Source of the DNA: Pseudemcibacter sp038106445
Lineage (GTDB): Bacteria; Pseudomonadota; Alphaproteobacteria; Sphingomonadales; Emcibacteraceae
Assembly (NCBI GenBank): GCA_038106445.1
Contig: JAYODU010000003.1
Span: forward strand, 324,482 to 388,481
DNA: 64,000 nucleotides
Reading direction: 5' to 3'
Part shown: positions 34,141 to 43,433 of the stretch, piece by piece
How the letters are laid out: the number at the start of each line of letters is the position of its first letter
Numbering within the stretch: the first letter of the stretch is position 1
Position numbers and translations under genes: made by a program
The notes under the pieces: model-generated
Seen by the model: the letters and a program-made list of their open reading frames with translations, nothing else
What the model was told of the DNA's origin: nothing
Database searches by the model: none

Positions 34141-34174
34141 AAAAGCCGCTCAATTCGGGCGGCTTTTTTATTTT
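34141..34174 (+). terminator. Bidirectional terminator between rpsD and the permease gene
   Basis: AAAAGCCGC at 34141-34149 pairs with GCGGCTTTT from 34159, followed by further T residues on both strands. The stop of the convergent permease gene (34168) lies inside the structure. Confidence 0.85.
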
Positions 34175-35469
34175 GCGGAAAACTTATGGGCGACCGCATA
34201 TAAAATAATCCCCGACGTAATGATCCCGGCGGAAAAGACGATTTCCGTCGTGTTCTGAATGGCAAGATAGGAAAGCGTAATTGTTGTGATCGTGATGAAG
34301 ATAATCGGCGGCAGCGGATAAAGCGGGATTTTAAAGCCGGTATGATCACTACCCTGTTTTTTTCGGAGTATAAAAACACCGACAATCACCACAAGCGAAT
34401 TGATCGCCATTGTGGAACCGGAAAGCAAAACAATCGTATCGAAATCGGTAAACCATAAAAACAGAAGCGCCATTACCGCCTGTAGCCAGATGGCGAATGC
34501 GGGGATGCCGTGACGGTTTACCTTGCTAAGTTTTTCAATAAGCGAATAATCCTCGCCAAGCATTTGTAGCACCCTTGGTGCCGCAACAAGCATTGCGCTA
34601 ACGGTTGAAATCAGAAGCAGGGATAATGATAACCCCATGATGGTACCGCCAATATCACCAAAAGCATATCGGGCCGACACATAGCCAATCTCAATTACAT
34701 TTGCCATGGCATCCATTGGTGCGGTCGCAAGAAACACAAAATTAAGCAGCACATAACAGACCATAACCGATGCGGTGCCAACGATCAGCACACGGGGCAG
34801 GGATTTTTGCGGATCATCCAGTTCCCCTGTGAGGTATGTTGCCGCATTCCACCCGGTATAGGCGTACCCCACAAAAATAAGCGAAACCGCAAAGGCACCA
34901 CCGGTAAATAAATCAAGATCGGAGGCCTGGGGTATATAAGATACATCCTGAAGTTCCGGCGCGGCAATCAAAGCAGCGATGGAAAAACCAATGATCAGCA
35001 GAATTTTACCGCTGGTAAAGAAATTTTGTAATCCGCCACTGTTTTTATGTGTTGTTGAATGGACGGCAGTCATTGAAACGATAAGTATAGTTGCAAGCCA
35101 TAATGGATCAAGCGCGGGAAAAACTGACCCAAGATACTGTCCAAATGTCATGGCGGAAAGTGCCGTTGGTGCCGCAAAGCCGACGGTTGCTGAAATCCAT
35201 CCTGATACGAAACCGGCACCGGGATGATATATTTGCGACAGGAAATTATATTCCCCACCGGAGCGAGGAAGTCGTGAACCTAATTCCGCATAGCACAGTG
35301 CCCCGCAAAGCGACATTATACCCCCCAGAACCCATAGTGTCATGATGACAAAACCGGACCTTATATCCGCAAGCTGATAACCAAGTGATGTAAATATACC
35401 GGTGCCAATCATATTGGCGATAACGATCGCCATTGCTGTGCGTTCTGTGAATTTTCCCTTTATTGCCAT
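34168..35469 (-). CDS. APC-family amino acid permease
   Basis: The 433-residue protein has about 12 membrane helices. The first carries the APC signature 'AMAIVIANMIGTGIFTSLG' with the unwound GTG substrate-binding motif, followed by 'ALCYAELGSRLPRSGGEYNFL'. The later 'FVGYAYTGWNAATYLTGELDDPQKSLPRVL' is typical of the LAT/amino acid-polyamine branch. It should import or exchange amino acids across the inner membrane, and the substrate is not predictable. I choose ATG 35469, which has GGGAAG upstream, over one at 35502. It is convergent with rpsD. Confidence 0.87.
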   Translation of the reverse strand: MAIKGKFTERTAMAIVIANMIGTGIFTSLGYQLADIRSGFVIMTLWVLGGIMSLCGALCYAELGSRLPRSGGEYNFLSQIYHPGAGFVSGWISATVGFAAPTALSAMTFGQYLGSVFPALDPLWLATILIVSMTAVHSTTHKNSGGLQNFFTSGKILLIIGFSIAALIAAPELQDVSYIPQASDLDLFTGGAFAVSLIFVGYAYTGWNAATYLTGELDDPQKSLPRVLIVGTASVMVCYVLLNFVFLATAPMDAMANVIEIGYVSARYAFGDIGGTIMGLSLSLLLISTVSAMLVAAPRVLQMLGEDYSLIEKLSKVNRHGIPAFAIWLQAVMALLFLWFTDFDTIVLLSGSTMAINSLVVIVGVFILRKKQGSDHTGFKIPLYPLPPIIFITITTITLSYLAIQNTTEIVFSAGIITSGIILYAVAHKFSAK

Positions 35470-35589
35470 ATGCTTCCCAATTTTGATAATTGACCGTAGC
35501 ATGACGCGAATGGGCGATCAAGCTGACAATTGCGCTTGCACAGCTTTGATAACTTGATAAGATAAATTCAAATTTTAAAGGAAGCGAAT

Positions 35590-36009
35590 ATGGAACTTGT
35601 GATTGATACGCTGATAAGCGGTTTTCCTTACTTTATTTCACATTTTGGCCTTGCGCTTATCATGTTGGGGGCGGGGGTTTTTATTTATGAAAAAATCACA
35701 CCATACGATGAACTTGAGCTTGTCCGGGAAGGCAATGTTGCGGCCGCGATTTCTCTTGCCGCGGCTATACTTGGACTTGGAATCCCTTTAGCGGCGTGTC
35801 TGGAAGGAAGCGTAAGCCTTTGGGATATCTTTATCTGGGGCTGGGTCATCCTTATTATCCAGCTTTTGGCTTTTTATTTCGCAAGCCTTGTAATTGATGA
35901 TCTTAAAGGCCGTATTGAAAGGAACGAAATCGGGGCGGCAATTCTTTTATTTGCAGGAAAAATTTCAATAGCGCTGTTAAATGCAGCGGCAATATCAGAT
36001 AATTTATAA
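35590..36009 (+). CDS. DUF350 family membrane protein
   Basis: The 139-residue protein has four membrane helices (about 12-32, 47-70, 77-100 and 113-134). It shows the DUF350 pattern 'Y...TPYDELELVREGNVAAAISLAAAILGLGIPLA', in which helix two follows an acidic segment. E. coli YjfL belongs here. The function is unknown, though the family often sits beside envelope or stress genes. It starts a rightward group with a GST and a serine protease at short spacings (11 and 6 bases). Confidence 0.85.
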   Translation: MELVIDTLISGFPYFISHFGLALIMLGAGVFIYEKITPYDELELVREGNVAAAISLAAAILGLGIPLAACLEGSVSLWDIFIWGWVILIIQLLAFYFASLVIDDLKGRIERNEIGAAILLFAGKISIALLNAAAISDNL

Positions 36010-36020
36010 GGAAAAAAATA

Positions 36021-36659
36021 ATGTTAAAAATATATGGTGCAAAAACATACAATGCGGTTAAAGCGGTACTTACTGCTGAAGAATGCGGCGCAGATTATCA
36101 ATATGTGGAAATGGATTTTACCAAAGGGGAACATAAGCAGCCGGGTTATTTGAAAATCCATCCGCTTGGCAAAATTCCGGCAATGGAACATAACGGAAAT
36201 CCTATTTTTGAAAGCAATAATATGTGCCGTTATATTGCCAATATTTCAAATAAAAAGCTTTATTCGGATGATCCGCTAAAAGCATCGCAAATTGACCAGA
36301 TGGTTGATTTGATTGGTTATCATGTCGGACGGTGGATCAGTGTCTATTTCTTTGAAGAAATTGTTAAGCCGGCATTTCGTAAGGAAGACCCGGATCAGGC
36401 AGCACTTGCCGAAGCGGCAGGTTTTCTTGCGAATCAGCTTCCCTATCTGGACAGCGTTCTTGGAAAGAATGAATTTTTATGTGGAGATGACATTTCGATT
36501 GCTGACTGCATTGCCTCTGCCATGATTATGGCAAACGAATATACGTCTTTCAGCATTAATGATTATCCGAATATTACACGATGGTATAACCAGATAAAGG
36601 GGCGCCCGTCATACGCTGCCGCGATGAAGCATTTCCCCGGTGGCTATTCATTTAATTAA
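36021..36659 (+). CDS. Glutathione S-transferase family protein
   Basis: The 212-residue protein has an N-terminal thioredoxin fold (MLKIYGAKTYNAVKAVLTAEECG) with the cis-proline segment 'LGKIPAMEHNGNPIFESNNMCRYIA', in which Glu-Ser binds the gamma-glutamyl part of glutathione. The helical C-terminal domain holds 'LGKNEFLCGDDISIADCIASAMI', with the usual aspartate capping box. It is closest in style to the Ure2p/theta-like bacterial GSTs. The substrate is unknown. Confidence 0.88.
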   Translation: MLKIYGAKTYNAVKAVLTAEECGADYQYVEMDFTKGEHKQPGYLKIHPLGKIPAMEHNGNPIFESNNMCRYIANISNKKLYSDDPLKASQIDQMVDLIGYHVGRWISVYFFEEIVKPAFRKEDPDQAALAEAAGFLANQLPYLDSVLGKNEFLCGDDISIADCIASAMIMANEYTSFSINDYPNITRWYNQIKGRPSYAAAMKHFPGGYSFN

Positions 36660-36665
36660 ATTATC

Positions 36666-37538
36666 ATGCGTGGGTCTGGGCTTTTATCATTTGTAAGTTT
36701 ATTAATTGTTGTCTTGATTGGCGAAATGTCAAAAGATGATGAAAGACCCCGCCCGATTATTGTGGATGATGAACCAGAACAGCCGCTTCGACCGGTAAGG
36801 CCTCCGTCAGAACTTGATCCCGATGACGTGGGACCGGGGCAGGACAATGATGATGTTATTGTTATCCAGGATGATGAAAAGGGAAGGCGACAACAATATA
36901 CCGGGACGGCCTTTTCCATTGATGAACGCGGGTTATGGGTAACAGCGCGTCATGTGACCGACCAATGTGACAGGCTGACATTGCTTCGGCCATTCAGAAG
37001 TCCACTTCCGGTGGTTGGATTATCACCCCACAGCAGTGCGGATGTATCACTTTTACAGACGGAAAGTGGTTATGAAGCACTGGATGTGGAATATGCAACA
37101 CCCGAATATAACCAGGAAGGGTTTCATTTCGGTTTTCCACGCGGTGAACCGGGGTCGGTTTATTCCCGTCTGATAGGCCAAAAAACCATGAAAACGGTAG
37201 GACGCAGAACATATAAGGAAACCGTTCATGTCTGGGCGGAACAAATCAGAATACCGGATAGTGATGAAAGTCTGGGCGGCATAAGCGGCGGACCGATCCT
37301 TAATAAGAATGGTGATGTGGTTGGTATCCATGTTGCAGGTTCCATAAGACGGGGGCGGTCTTTTTCATCACTTCCTGAAAATATTGAAGATCTTCTTGAG
37401 CGTAGCGGCGTATCACTGCAGCCGGGTGATGAATATAATATTGACCAGAATTCACTGACATCAGTGGGGTTTTCACGTGTTGGTGATGCGCTGCGAAGCG
37501 ATATAACAGTCGCGCAGGTTATTTGTCGCACTGATTGA
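36666..37538 (+). CDS. Membrane-anchored trypsin-like serine protease
   Basis: The 290-residue protein has one N-terminal membrane helix (about residues 4-20) and an acidic proline-rich linker (about 23-70). The protease domain of the S1C/chymotrypsin fold follows. The catalytic residues are visible: His in 'LWVTARHVTDQC', Asp in 'SSADVSLLQ' and Ser in 'LGGISGGPILNKNGDVVGIHVAG'. No PDZ domain follows, unlike the DegP encoded at 57.8 kb. The domain should face the periplasm. Its ATG is six bases behind the GST stop. Confidence 0.85.
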   Translation: MRGSGLLSFVSLLIVVLIGEMSKDDERPRPIIVDDEPEQPLRPVRPPSELDPDDVGPGQDNDDVIVIQDDEKGRRQQYTGTAFSIDERGLWVTARHVTDQCDRLTLLRPFRSPLPVVGLSPHSSADVSLLQTESGYEALDVEYATPEYNQEGFHFGFPRGEPGSVYSRLIGQKTMKTVGRRTYKETVHVWAEQIRIPDSDESLGGISGGPILNKNGDVVGIHVAGSIRRGRSFSSLPENIEDLLERSGVSLQPGDEYNIDQNSLTSVGFSRVGDALRSDITVAQVICRTD

Positions 37539-37663
37539 TTTGCAATTTTATCTCAATCAATTTTGAATTTCGTAGTATCCCATCTATAATATCCAATATT
37601 GAGCGCCGTGGTTATGACGAAATGGCCATTGATTTAAGACAGGGTATAACAGGAAAAAAATAT

Positions 37664-38845
37664 ATGTTAGACAGCAATTTAATGCCATCCAGTGATAATC
37701 GGAAATTTACGGCGGCCCATCTGTTTTCTGTTTTCTTGGCACTCTGTCTTATACTCGCGGTTTACCGGACAGCGGGGTTAAATAATGCGCTGATTGCCAT
37801 GGTTGGGGTGATGATTGGTTTAACGTTGGTGCTGGGTAACTTCGGTTTTACTGGGGGCTGGGTCGCATGGATTAAAAGCCGCGATGGGCGGGGGTTAAGG
37901 GCGCAGATGATCATCCTTGGGCTTGCATCAATTATATTTTATCCAATTTTAGCGCAAGGAAGCCTGTTTGGGGCAGATGTAAGGGGATTTGTTTCGCCCA
38001 TCGGAATTGCTCCCATCATCGGAAGTTTTATTTTCGGGATAGGAATGCAGCTTGGAGGGTGTTGTGCATCCGGGGCGCTCTCATGGGCGGGTGCGGGTAG
38101 TGCACGTGTTTTTATAACATTATTTGGCTTTATTGTCGGTTCTGTGTGGGGTGCCTATGATATTGAATTCTGGCGTTCATTACCGGGTGTCCCCGTTAGC
38201 CTTACAAGTGAATTTGGTGTTATGGGTGGCTTGTCAGTGACGTTATTAATTTGTGCTGGTGTTGCGACTTCGACCTTAGTATTTGAAAAAAAGCGCCACG
38301 GTAAAATTCTCTCACACCGTGAAGGACAGGTGAATTCTCTTGGCTGGCGGCGACTTATAAATGGTCCCTGGTCGATTATTGCTGTTATTCTTTTACTGGT
38401 GCTTGCCAACTTCCTTACGCTTTATCTGGCGGGTCGGCCCTGGGGTGTGACCAGTGCCTTTGTTCTTTGGGGTTCAAAAACGCTGACGATGTCAGGTGTT
38501 GACATTACGGGATGGTATTATTGGCAAAACCCGACGGCTCTTGAAAGGTCAGTATTCTTTGATGTGACATCTGTGATGAATTTCGGAATACTTATGGGAT
38601 CATTTGTTGCCGCGATCATGATGGGAACGTTCAAGCCCGAATGGAATATAAGCACAAAAATGATTGCGGTATCCATCATTGGCGGTTTGATGCTTGGTTA
38701 TGGTGCACGTATCGCAAACGGTTGTAACATCGGCGCCTTTTTCAGCGGTGTCAGCAGTGCTAGCCTAAGCGGGTGGGTATGGTTTATCTTCGCTTTCTGC
38801 GGTAACATTTTCGGCTGGTTTATAAGAAAAAGGCTGAATTTTTAA
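37664..38845 (+). CDS. YeeE/YedE family (TsuA-type) sulfur transporter
   Basis: The 393-residue membrane protein has about 10 helices and two inverted halves, each with the family's cysteine motif: 'GIGMQLGGCCASGAL' in the first and 'GARIANGCNIGAFFSG' in the second. TsuA of Spirochaeta takes up thiosulfate using such cysteines. Bacterial relatives carry thiosulfate or other sulfur compounds. I choose ATG 37664, which follows AGGAAAAAA, though ATG 37622 is possible. Given the cysteine-cleaving PLP enzymes at 2-4 kb, reduced sulfur handling may be a theme, but the loci are far apart. Confidence 0.85.
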   Translation: MLDSNLMPSSDNRKFTAAHLFSVFLALCLILAVYRTAGLNNALIAMVGVMIGLTLVLGNFGFTGGWVAWIKSRDGRGLRAQMIILGLASIIFYPILAQGSLFGADVRGFVSPIGIAPIIGSFIFGIGMQLGGCCASGALSWAGAGSARVFITLFGFIVGSVWGAYDIEFWRSLPGVPVSLTSEFGVMGGLSVTLLICAGVATSTLVFEKKRHGKILSHREGQVNSLGWRRLINGPWSIIAVILLLVLANFLTLYLAGRPWGVTSAFVLWGSKTLTMSGVDITGWYYWQNPTALERSVFFDVTSVMNFGILMGSFVAAIMMGTFKPEWNISTKMIAVSIIGGLMLGYGARIANGCNIGAFFSGVSSASLSGWVWFIFAFCGNIFGWFIRKRLNF

Positions 38846-39441
38846 TTAGCCAGCCAATTTAATCTCTGAGCTTCCTTTGCTGCAAACTTCGGAATATCTG
38901 TTTCGATGAACTGATTATGTAAGATCTCTACGCCTAACATGTGATTAATCATAGCGTCCAGTTGTATCTTTCGGGCGCGGTCTGTATTTTCACTAAGCGC
39001 TTCTTCAGTAAGGTTATCAATTGCGGCTTTATCCAATAAGCCGGATGCAGATACTAGGTCAGGCGAAAGATAGTCTTTCGCCAGTTCCGACATGGCGTCC
39101 CATTTGCTTTTATTCGTAGTGGCAGGTGGTGCCATAAACGCAAATTTTTCACGTTCATAAAGGGTTTTTGGCAGCAATCCCTTCATCGCTTCTTTTAATA
39201 CCCATTTTTCCTTTCGGTTTTTTATCCGGTGTAAAGGCGGAATATTTGTAGCCGTTTCAGCAAGATGATGATCCAGAAAAGCAGGGCGCGCTTCCATGGA
39301 ATTTGCCATATCAACTCGGTCTCCAACCCACGTTAGTATTTGCCCTTCGAGCATGGTTTTTGACCATACATATTGTGCTTTATCTAACGGGTGCCTTTGA
39401 TCCAGCATGTTTCGATCAAGTTTTTCACTAATAGCAAGACC
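38842..39441 (-). pseudogene. Asparagine synthetase, C-terminal remnant
   Basis: The frame reads 'AISEKLDRNMLDQRHPLDKAQYVW' and 'ILTWVGDRVDMANSMEARPAFLDHHLAETATNIPP', then 'EKWVLKEAMKGLLPKTLYEREKFAFMAPP'. This is the end of the synthetase domain of glutamine-hydrolysing asparagine synthetase (compare 'GDRMEMAHSIEGRVPFLDH'). The N-terminal glutaminase domain and the ATP pyrophosphatase loop, about 400 residues, are absent. Homology stops near 39441, where the tail of a sulfatase begins on the other strand. A fragment from the ATG at 39408 could be translated but could not function. Confidence 0.75.
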
Positions 39442-39548
39442 CGGCAGAACAATTTAACAGGGCCGATGAAGAACAGGAAGTGGTCGAACATTTAACCAAA
39501 AAACTTCGCGATTTTGCAAAAGAAACGGGAGCTTCGGTCCCGCAATAA
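39435..39548 (+). pseudogene. Sulfatase, C-terminal remnant
   Basis: The plus strand reads QDPAEQFNRADEEQEVVEHL, then TKKLRDFAKETGASVPQ and a stop at 39546-39548. Sulfatases of the arylsulfatase family commonly end this way ('..DP.E..N......V...L...L..W..ETGA..P'). A stop lies just upstream at 39432, so only 37 residues remain. It abuts the asparagine synthetase remnant, and the join is probably one deletion point. Confidence 0.6.
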
Positions 39549-39566
39549 AATATGATCAGAATGTAT

Positions 39567-39592
39567 AAAAGGCGCTGAAAAGAGCGCCTTTT
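39567..39592. terminator. Terminator between the sulfatase remnant and grxD
   Basis: AAAAGGCGCT and AGCGCCTTTT enclose a 6-base loop. The A and T runs on both sides allow it to work in both directions, ending the leftward purL-bolA-grxD transcript and any transcript of the remnant. Confidence 0.8.
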
Positions 39593-39606
39593 AATATATG
39601 ACAGAC

Positions 39607-39939
39607 TTAATCTTTCGGTTCGATACCGACATTTTCAAAATGGGCGACAAGTTCGCCATTGGCGGCCATTTCACGCACAATATCACATCCGCCAAGGAAT
39701 TCACCCTTTACATACAGCTGTGGGATTGTCGGCCAGTCGGAAAATTGTTTGATGCCTTCACGAAGGCTTTCATCCTGAAGCACGTTATGGGTTTGATAAT
39801 CCACATTGAAATAATTAAGAATTTCCACAACGGTGGCTGAAAAACCGCATTGTGGAAACATTCTGTCACCTTTCATATAAAGGACGATATCGTTGCTTTC
39901 GATGTCGTTTTTGATGCGGTCAAATACGGGGTTTGTCAT
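39607..39939 (-). CDS. grxD: Monothiol glutaredoxin (CGFS type)
   Basis: The 110-residue protein has the CGFS active site (FPQCGFSATVVEIL), the 'DWPTIPQLYVKGEFLGGCDIVREM' glutathione and iron-sulfur binding segment, and normal Grx4 length. CGFS glutaredoxins carry 2Fe-2S clusters and pair with BolA proteins in cluster trafficking. The bolA gene directly upstream on the same strand supports that pairing. Confidence 0.95.
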   Translation of the reverse strand: MTNPVFDRIKNDIESNDIVLYMKGDRMFPQCGFSATVVEILNYFNVDYQTHNVLQDESLREGIKQFSDWPTIPQLYVKGEFLGGCDIVREMAANGELVAHFENVGIEPKD

Positions 39940-39976
39940 TTTATTATTCCTGATAAGTCTTTATTATATTTAATAT

Positions 39977-40210
39977 TTATTCGGGAAATGATGTTTGCAA
40001 TGAAAGTGCATGCAGTTCTGCGCCGACTTTCCCTTTTAAGGCCTGATAAACCATCTGATGTTGCTGCACACGGTTTTTTCCTTCAAACTGCGCGGATACC
40101 ACATGTGCGGCAAACTGGCTGCCATCACCACGCATATCCTGTACCTGTACCTGCGCGTCCGGCAGGATTTCCTTTATCATTTTTTCAATTTCCGGTGATG
40201 TCAGAGCCAT
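39977..40210 (-). CDS. BolA family protein
   Basis: The 77-residue protein is a single BolA domain: 'MIKEILPDAQVQVQDMRGDGSQFAAHVVSAQFEGKNRVQQHQMVYQALKG'. The 'G.GSQFAA.VVS..F.GK..V.QHQ.VY..L' pattern includes the histidine used for cluster binding with monothiol glutaredoxin. It lacks the cysteine-rich variation of yeast Bol3 and is closest to short BolA/IbaG proteins. It lies between purL and grxD, a usual alphaproteobacterial order. Confidence 0.93.
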   Translation of the reverse strand: MALTSPEIEKMIKEILPDAQVQVQDMRGDGSQFAAHVVSAQFEGKNRVQQHQMVYQALKGKVGAELHALSLQTSFPE

Positions 40211-40234
40211 AAAACTATTCCTTCCATCTCTGCC

Positions 40235-42457
40235 TTATGTCTTATTCGCCATGTAGTTTGGCATCCACGCGCCATGGACGTCAAGTAGTTCAGTAACAGA
40301 TATAGTGAAGGTATCCTGAACATCAAGGGAAGTCCCACCGGTCGTGCCAATTTTTGTGATTGAAATGTCATTGTCCGCCGCGGAAGAAAGGATTTTTTCA
40401 GCATTTGCGGGTGATGTGCTTATGATATAACGGGCCTGATCTTCGCCGAATCCGTATGCATGCAATGGAATATCACCGTTTTGCAATGAAATATCCATCC
40501 CCATGTCACTGGCCATTGCCATTTCTGCAAGCGCGACAAATAAACCGCCATCGGAAATATCATGACACGCTGTGACATTGCCGTTTTGAATTTGTGCGCG
40601 GACGAAATCACCGTTTTTCTTTTCAAGTTCAAGATCAACAGGGGGCGGCGCACCTTCCTCGCGGCCTTCGATAATGCTTAAATATTGTGTGCAGCCAATA
40701 TGACCGTTCGTGTCACCAACAAGAAGGATTACATCACCTTCCTGTTTCGGGGCGATGGTTACCATTTTGCTGCTGTCTTTTAACAGCCCCACACCGCCAA
40801 TGGCTGGTGTCGGGTGAATACCGGTGCCGTTAGTTTCGTTATAAAGGGACACATTACCGCTGATAACCGGATAATTCAGCACGGTGCAAGCTTCCCGAAG
40901 TCCATCAATTGCACCAACAAACTGGCCCATAATGTCCGGGCGTTCCGGGTTTCCGAAATTAAGACAGTCGGTAATTGCCATTGGCTCTGCACCAACGGCG
41001 GTGACGTTACGCCATGTTTCGGCGACGGCCTGTTTTCCGCCTTCAAATGGGTCGGCATAACAGTATCGCGGTGTGCAATCGGTTGATATTGCAAGCGCTT
41101 TATTGGTGCCATGAACACGCACGACGGCAGCATCCCCGCCTGGGACCTGGATTGTATCGGCCATCACCTGATGATCATATTGCTGCCAGATCCATTCACG
41201 GGAACTTAAATTCGCACTGCCCAAAATTTTAAGAAGCGTTTCGCCAAGATCATTTGGTGCGGCAACAGTTTCCGGATCAATCACGGCTGGGGGAACTGTT
41301 TTAACCCACGGCCGGTCATATTCCGGGCTGTTATCGGCCAGCGGCTGTGTTGGAATGTCCGCAACGACGTTGCCCTGCCACACAAGGGTCAGGTTCCCCG
41401 TATCAGTGATATTCCCGATCACCGCAAAATCAAGATCCCATTTGCGGAAAATGGCTTCTGCTTCCTTAACGCGGTCGGGTTTAAGCACCACAAGCATACG
41501 TTCCTGGCTTTCAGATAGCATCATTTCATATGGCGTCATATGTTCTTCGCGCTGCGGAACCATATCAAGATTAAGCGTGAAGCCAACACCGCCGCCCGAA
41601 GCCATTTCCACGGATGATGATGTAAGACCCGCTGCACCCATATCCTGAATGGCGACAACCATGTCGGTTGACATCAATTCGAGACAGGCTTCAATCAGCA
41701 GTTTTTCAGTAAACGGGTCACCCACCTGCACGGTCGGGCGTTTTTCTTCGCTGTCCTCGGTAAATTCGGCGGATGCCATCGTGGCGCCATGTATGCCGTC
41801 ACGTCCGGTTTTTGATCCCACATAAATAACCGGGTTGCCAACCCCTGCGGCGGCAGAGAGGAATATTTTATCCTGATCCGCAAGCCCCACGGCCATGGCG
41901 TTTACAAGGATATTACCGTCATAACTTGGGTGGAAATTGGTTTCTCCGCCAACGGTCGGCACGCCAACGCAGTTACCATAACCACCGATCCCTTCGACCA
42001 CACCGGACAGAAGGTGCCTTGTTTTGCGGTGTTCAGGACGGCCAAAACGAAGTGCGTTCATATTGGCAATGGGGCGCGCGCCCATGGTAAACACATCGCG
42101 TAAAATACCGCCCACACCCGTTGCTGCGCCCTGATAGGGTTCAATGTAACTTGGGTGATTATGGCTTTCCATTTTAAAAATCGCCGCCTGACCATCACCA
42201 ATATCAATCACACCGGCATTTTCACCTGGGCCGTGGATGACCCACGGCGCCGTTGTCGGAAGGGTTTTAAGATGAAGTTTAGATGATTTATAGGAACAAT
42301 GCTCGCTCCACATCACGGAAAAAATACCAAGTTCGGTGAGCGTTGGTGTGCGGCCAAGGATTTTTTCCATCAACACACGTTCATCGCTGGTAAGGCCGTG
42401 TTCTTTCACCAATTCATCTGTGATTTCCGGGTTATTATTCCAAATTGTGTCAGTCAT
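40235..42457 (-). CDS. purL: Phosphoribosylformylglycinamidine synthase, small PurL subunit
   Basis: The 740-residue subunit performs the ATP-dependent amidation step of de novo purine synthesis. It is the small form that works with separate PurQ and PurS, both encoded just upstream. Visible are 'MWSEHCSYKSSKLHLKTLPT' with a catalytic histidine, 'KMESHNHPSYIEPYQGAATGVGGILRDVFTMGARPIA', 'GDGIHGATMASAEF'-like glycines and 'QDMGAAGLTSSSVEMASGGGVG'. In the second half 'CLNFGNPERPDIMGQFVGAIDGL' and 'ISGNVSLYNETNGTGIHPTPAIGGVG' are present. Length is normal. Confidence 0.96.
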   Translation of the reverse strand: MTDTIWNNNPEITDELVKEHGLTSDERVLMEKILGRTPTLTELGIFSVMWSEHCSYKSSKLHLKTLPTTAPWVIHGPGENAGVIDIGDGQAAIFKMESHNHPSYIEPYQGAATGVGGILRDVFTMGARPIANMNALRFGRPEHRKTRHLLSGVVEGIGGYGNCVGVPTVGGETNFHPSYDGNILVNAMAVGLADQDKIFLSAAAGVGNPVIYVGSKTGRDGIHGATMASAEFTEDSEEKRPTVQVGDPFTEKLLIEACLELMSTDMVVAIQDMGAAGLTSSSVEMASGGGVGFTLNLDMVPQREEHMTPYEMMLSESQERMLVVLKPDRVKEAEAIFRKWDLDFAVIGNITDTGNLTLVWQGNVVADIPTQPLADNSPEYDRPWVKTVPPAVIDPETVAAPNDLGETLLKILGSANLSSREWIWQQYDHQVMADTIQVPGGDAAVVRVHGTNKALAISTDCTPRYCYADPFEGGKQAVAETWRNVTAVGAEPMAITDCLNFGNPERPDIMGQFVGAIDGLREACTVLNYPVISGNVSLYNETNGTGIHPTPAIGGVGLLKDSSKMVTIAPKQEGDVILLVGDTNGHIGCTQYLSIIEGREEGAPPPVDLELEKKNGDFVRAQIQNGNVTACHDISDGGLFVALAEMAMASDMGMDISLQNGDIPLHAYGFGEDQARYIISTSPANAEKILSSAADNDISITKIGTTGGTSLDVQDTFTISVTELLDVHGAWMPNYMANKT

Positions 42458-42470
42458 ACTTTAAAACAGC

Positions 42471-43160
42471 CTAGTTTATTTTATTCATGATACTTTCAAA
42501 GAAACCGCGGCCATCGGTGCCGCCCTGTGCGTCTTCGATCAATCTTTCGGGGTGTGGCATCATCCCAAGGATGTTACCGCGTTTATTGATTATCCCGGCG
42601 ATGTTATGTTGCGATCCGTTGGGGTTCGCGTCCATCGTTGCTTTGCCCTGTTTATTGACATAACGAAATGCAATCCGCCCGGTATCTTCCAGTTCGGCAA
42701 GCGTGTCATCATCGGCAAAATAATTGCCGTCATGATGGGCAACGGGAATATCGATGACCTGTCCCTGTTTATATTGGTTGGTAAAGGCGGTGTCCGCATT
42801 TTCCACTTTTAAATGAACCGTTTTACAAACAAATTTCAGTGACGCATTACGCATAAGTGCACCGGGAAGCAGGCCCATTTCGGTCAGCACCTGAAAACCG
42901 TTACAAACACCGATGATATATCCGCCGCGGTCCGCATGTTCACGTATCGCCCGGATGGTCGGTGACCGGGCCGCCATAGCACCGCAGCGTAAATAATCCC
43001 CAAACGAAAAACCGCCCGGCAGGGCGATCAGGTCAACATCGGGAATTTCGCTATCCTGATGCCAGATATGGTGTGGTGTTTTTCCGGTAATTTTTTCAAG
43101 CGCGACAAACATATCCCGGTCGCAATTGGAAGCGGGGAAGGTAACGACGGCTGATTTCAT
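42471..43160 (-). CDS. purQ: Phosphoribosylformylglycinamidine synthase, glutaminase subunit PurQ
   Basis: The 229-residue class I glutamine amidotransferase supplies ammonia to PurL. It shows 'VTFPASNCDRDMFVAL', the oxyanion segment 'LPGGFSFGDYLRCGAMAA', the nucleophile cysteine in 'IIGVCNGFQVLTEMGLLPGAL' and the C-terminal histidine and glutamate in 'GMMPHPERLIE'. It starts ten bases behind the purS stop and ends 13 bases before purL, so the three form one operon. Confidence 0.96.
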   Translation of the reverse strand: MKSAVVTFPASNCDRDMFVALEKITGKTPHHIWHQDSEIPDVDLIALPGGFSFGDYLRCGAMAARSPTIRAIREHADRGGYIIGVCNGFQVLTEMGLLPGALMRNASLKFVCKTVHLKVENADTAFTNQYKQGQVIDIPVAHHDGNYFADDDTLAELEDTGRIAFRYVNKQGKATMDANPNGSQHNIAGIINKRGNILGMMPHPERLIEDAQGGTDGRGFFESIMNKIN

Positions 43161-43170
43161 GGCTTAGTTC

Positions 43171-43410
43171 CTATTCGATATCAATTGAATAATTTTCAAT
43201 AACCATATTGGCCAGAAGCTTTTTACACATTTCCTCGACATTGACTTCGGCTTTGGCCCTGTCTGTTTCATTAAGGTCGATTTCAATATATTTTCCCTGA
43301 CGGACATCATCGACACCATTAAAGCCAAGGGCATCAAGTGCGTGTTGGATAGCCTTGCCCTGTGGGTCAAGAACACCATTTTTCAGGGTAATATGAACGC
43401 GTGCTTTCAC
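43171..43410 (-). CDS. purS: Phosphoribosylformylglycinamidine synthase subunit PurS
   Basis: The 79-residue protein has the PurS pattern 'KARVHITLKNGVLDPQGKAIQHALDALGF' and 'DDVRQGKYIEIDLNE' followed by 'EEMCKKLLANMVIENYSIDIE'. PurS dimers hold PurL and PurQ together. Neighbours purC, purQ and purL on the same strand confirm the assignment. Confidence 0.95.
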   Translation of the reverse strand: MKARVHITLKNGVLDPQGKAIQHALDALGFNGVDDVRQGKYIEIDLNETDRAKAEVNVEEMCKKLLANMVIENYSIDIE

Positions 43411-43433
43411 GGTTATTTCCTTATGTTTGTATT

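Noticed and set aside
36666..37538. The serine protease as a second DegP
   Set aside because: It has the catalytic triad but no PDZ domain and a membrane anchor with an acidic linker, so it is only a distant trypsin-like relative.
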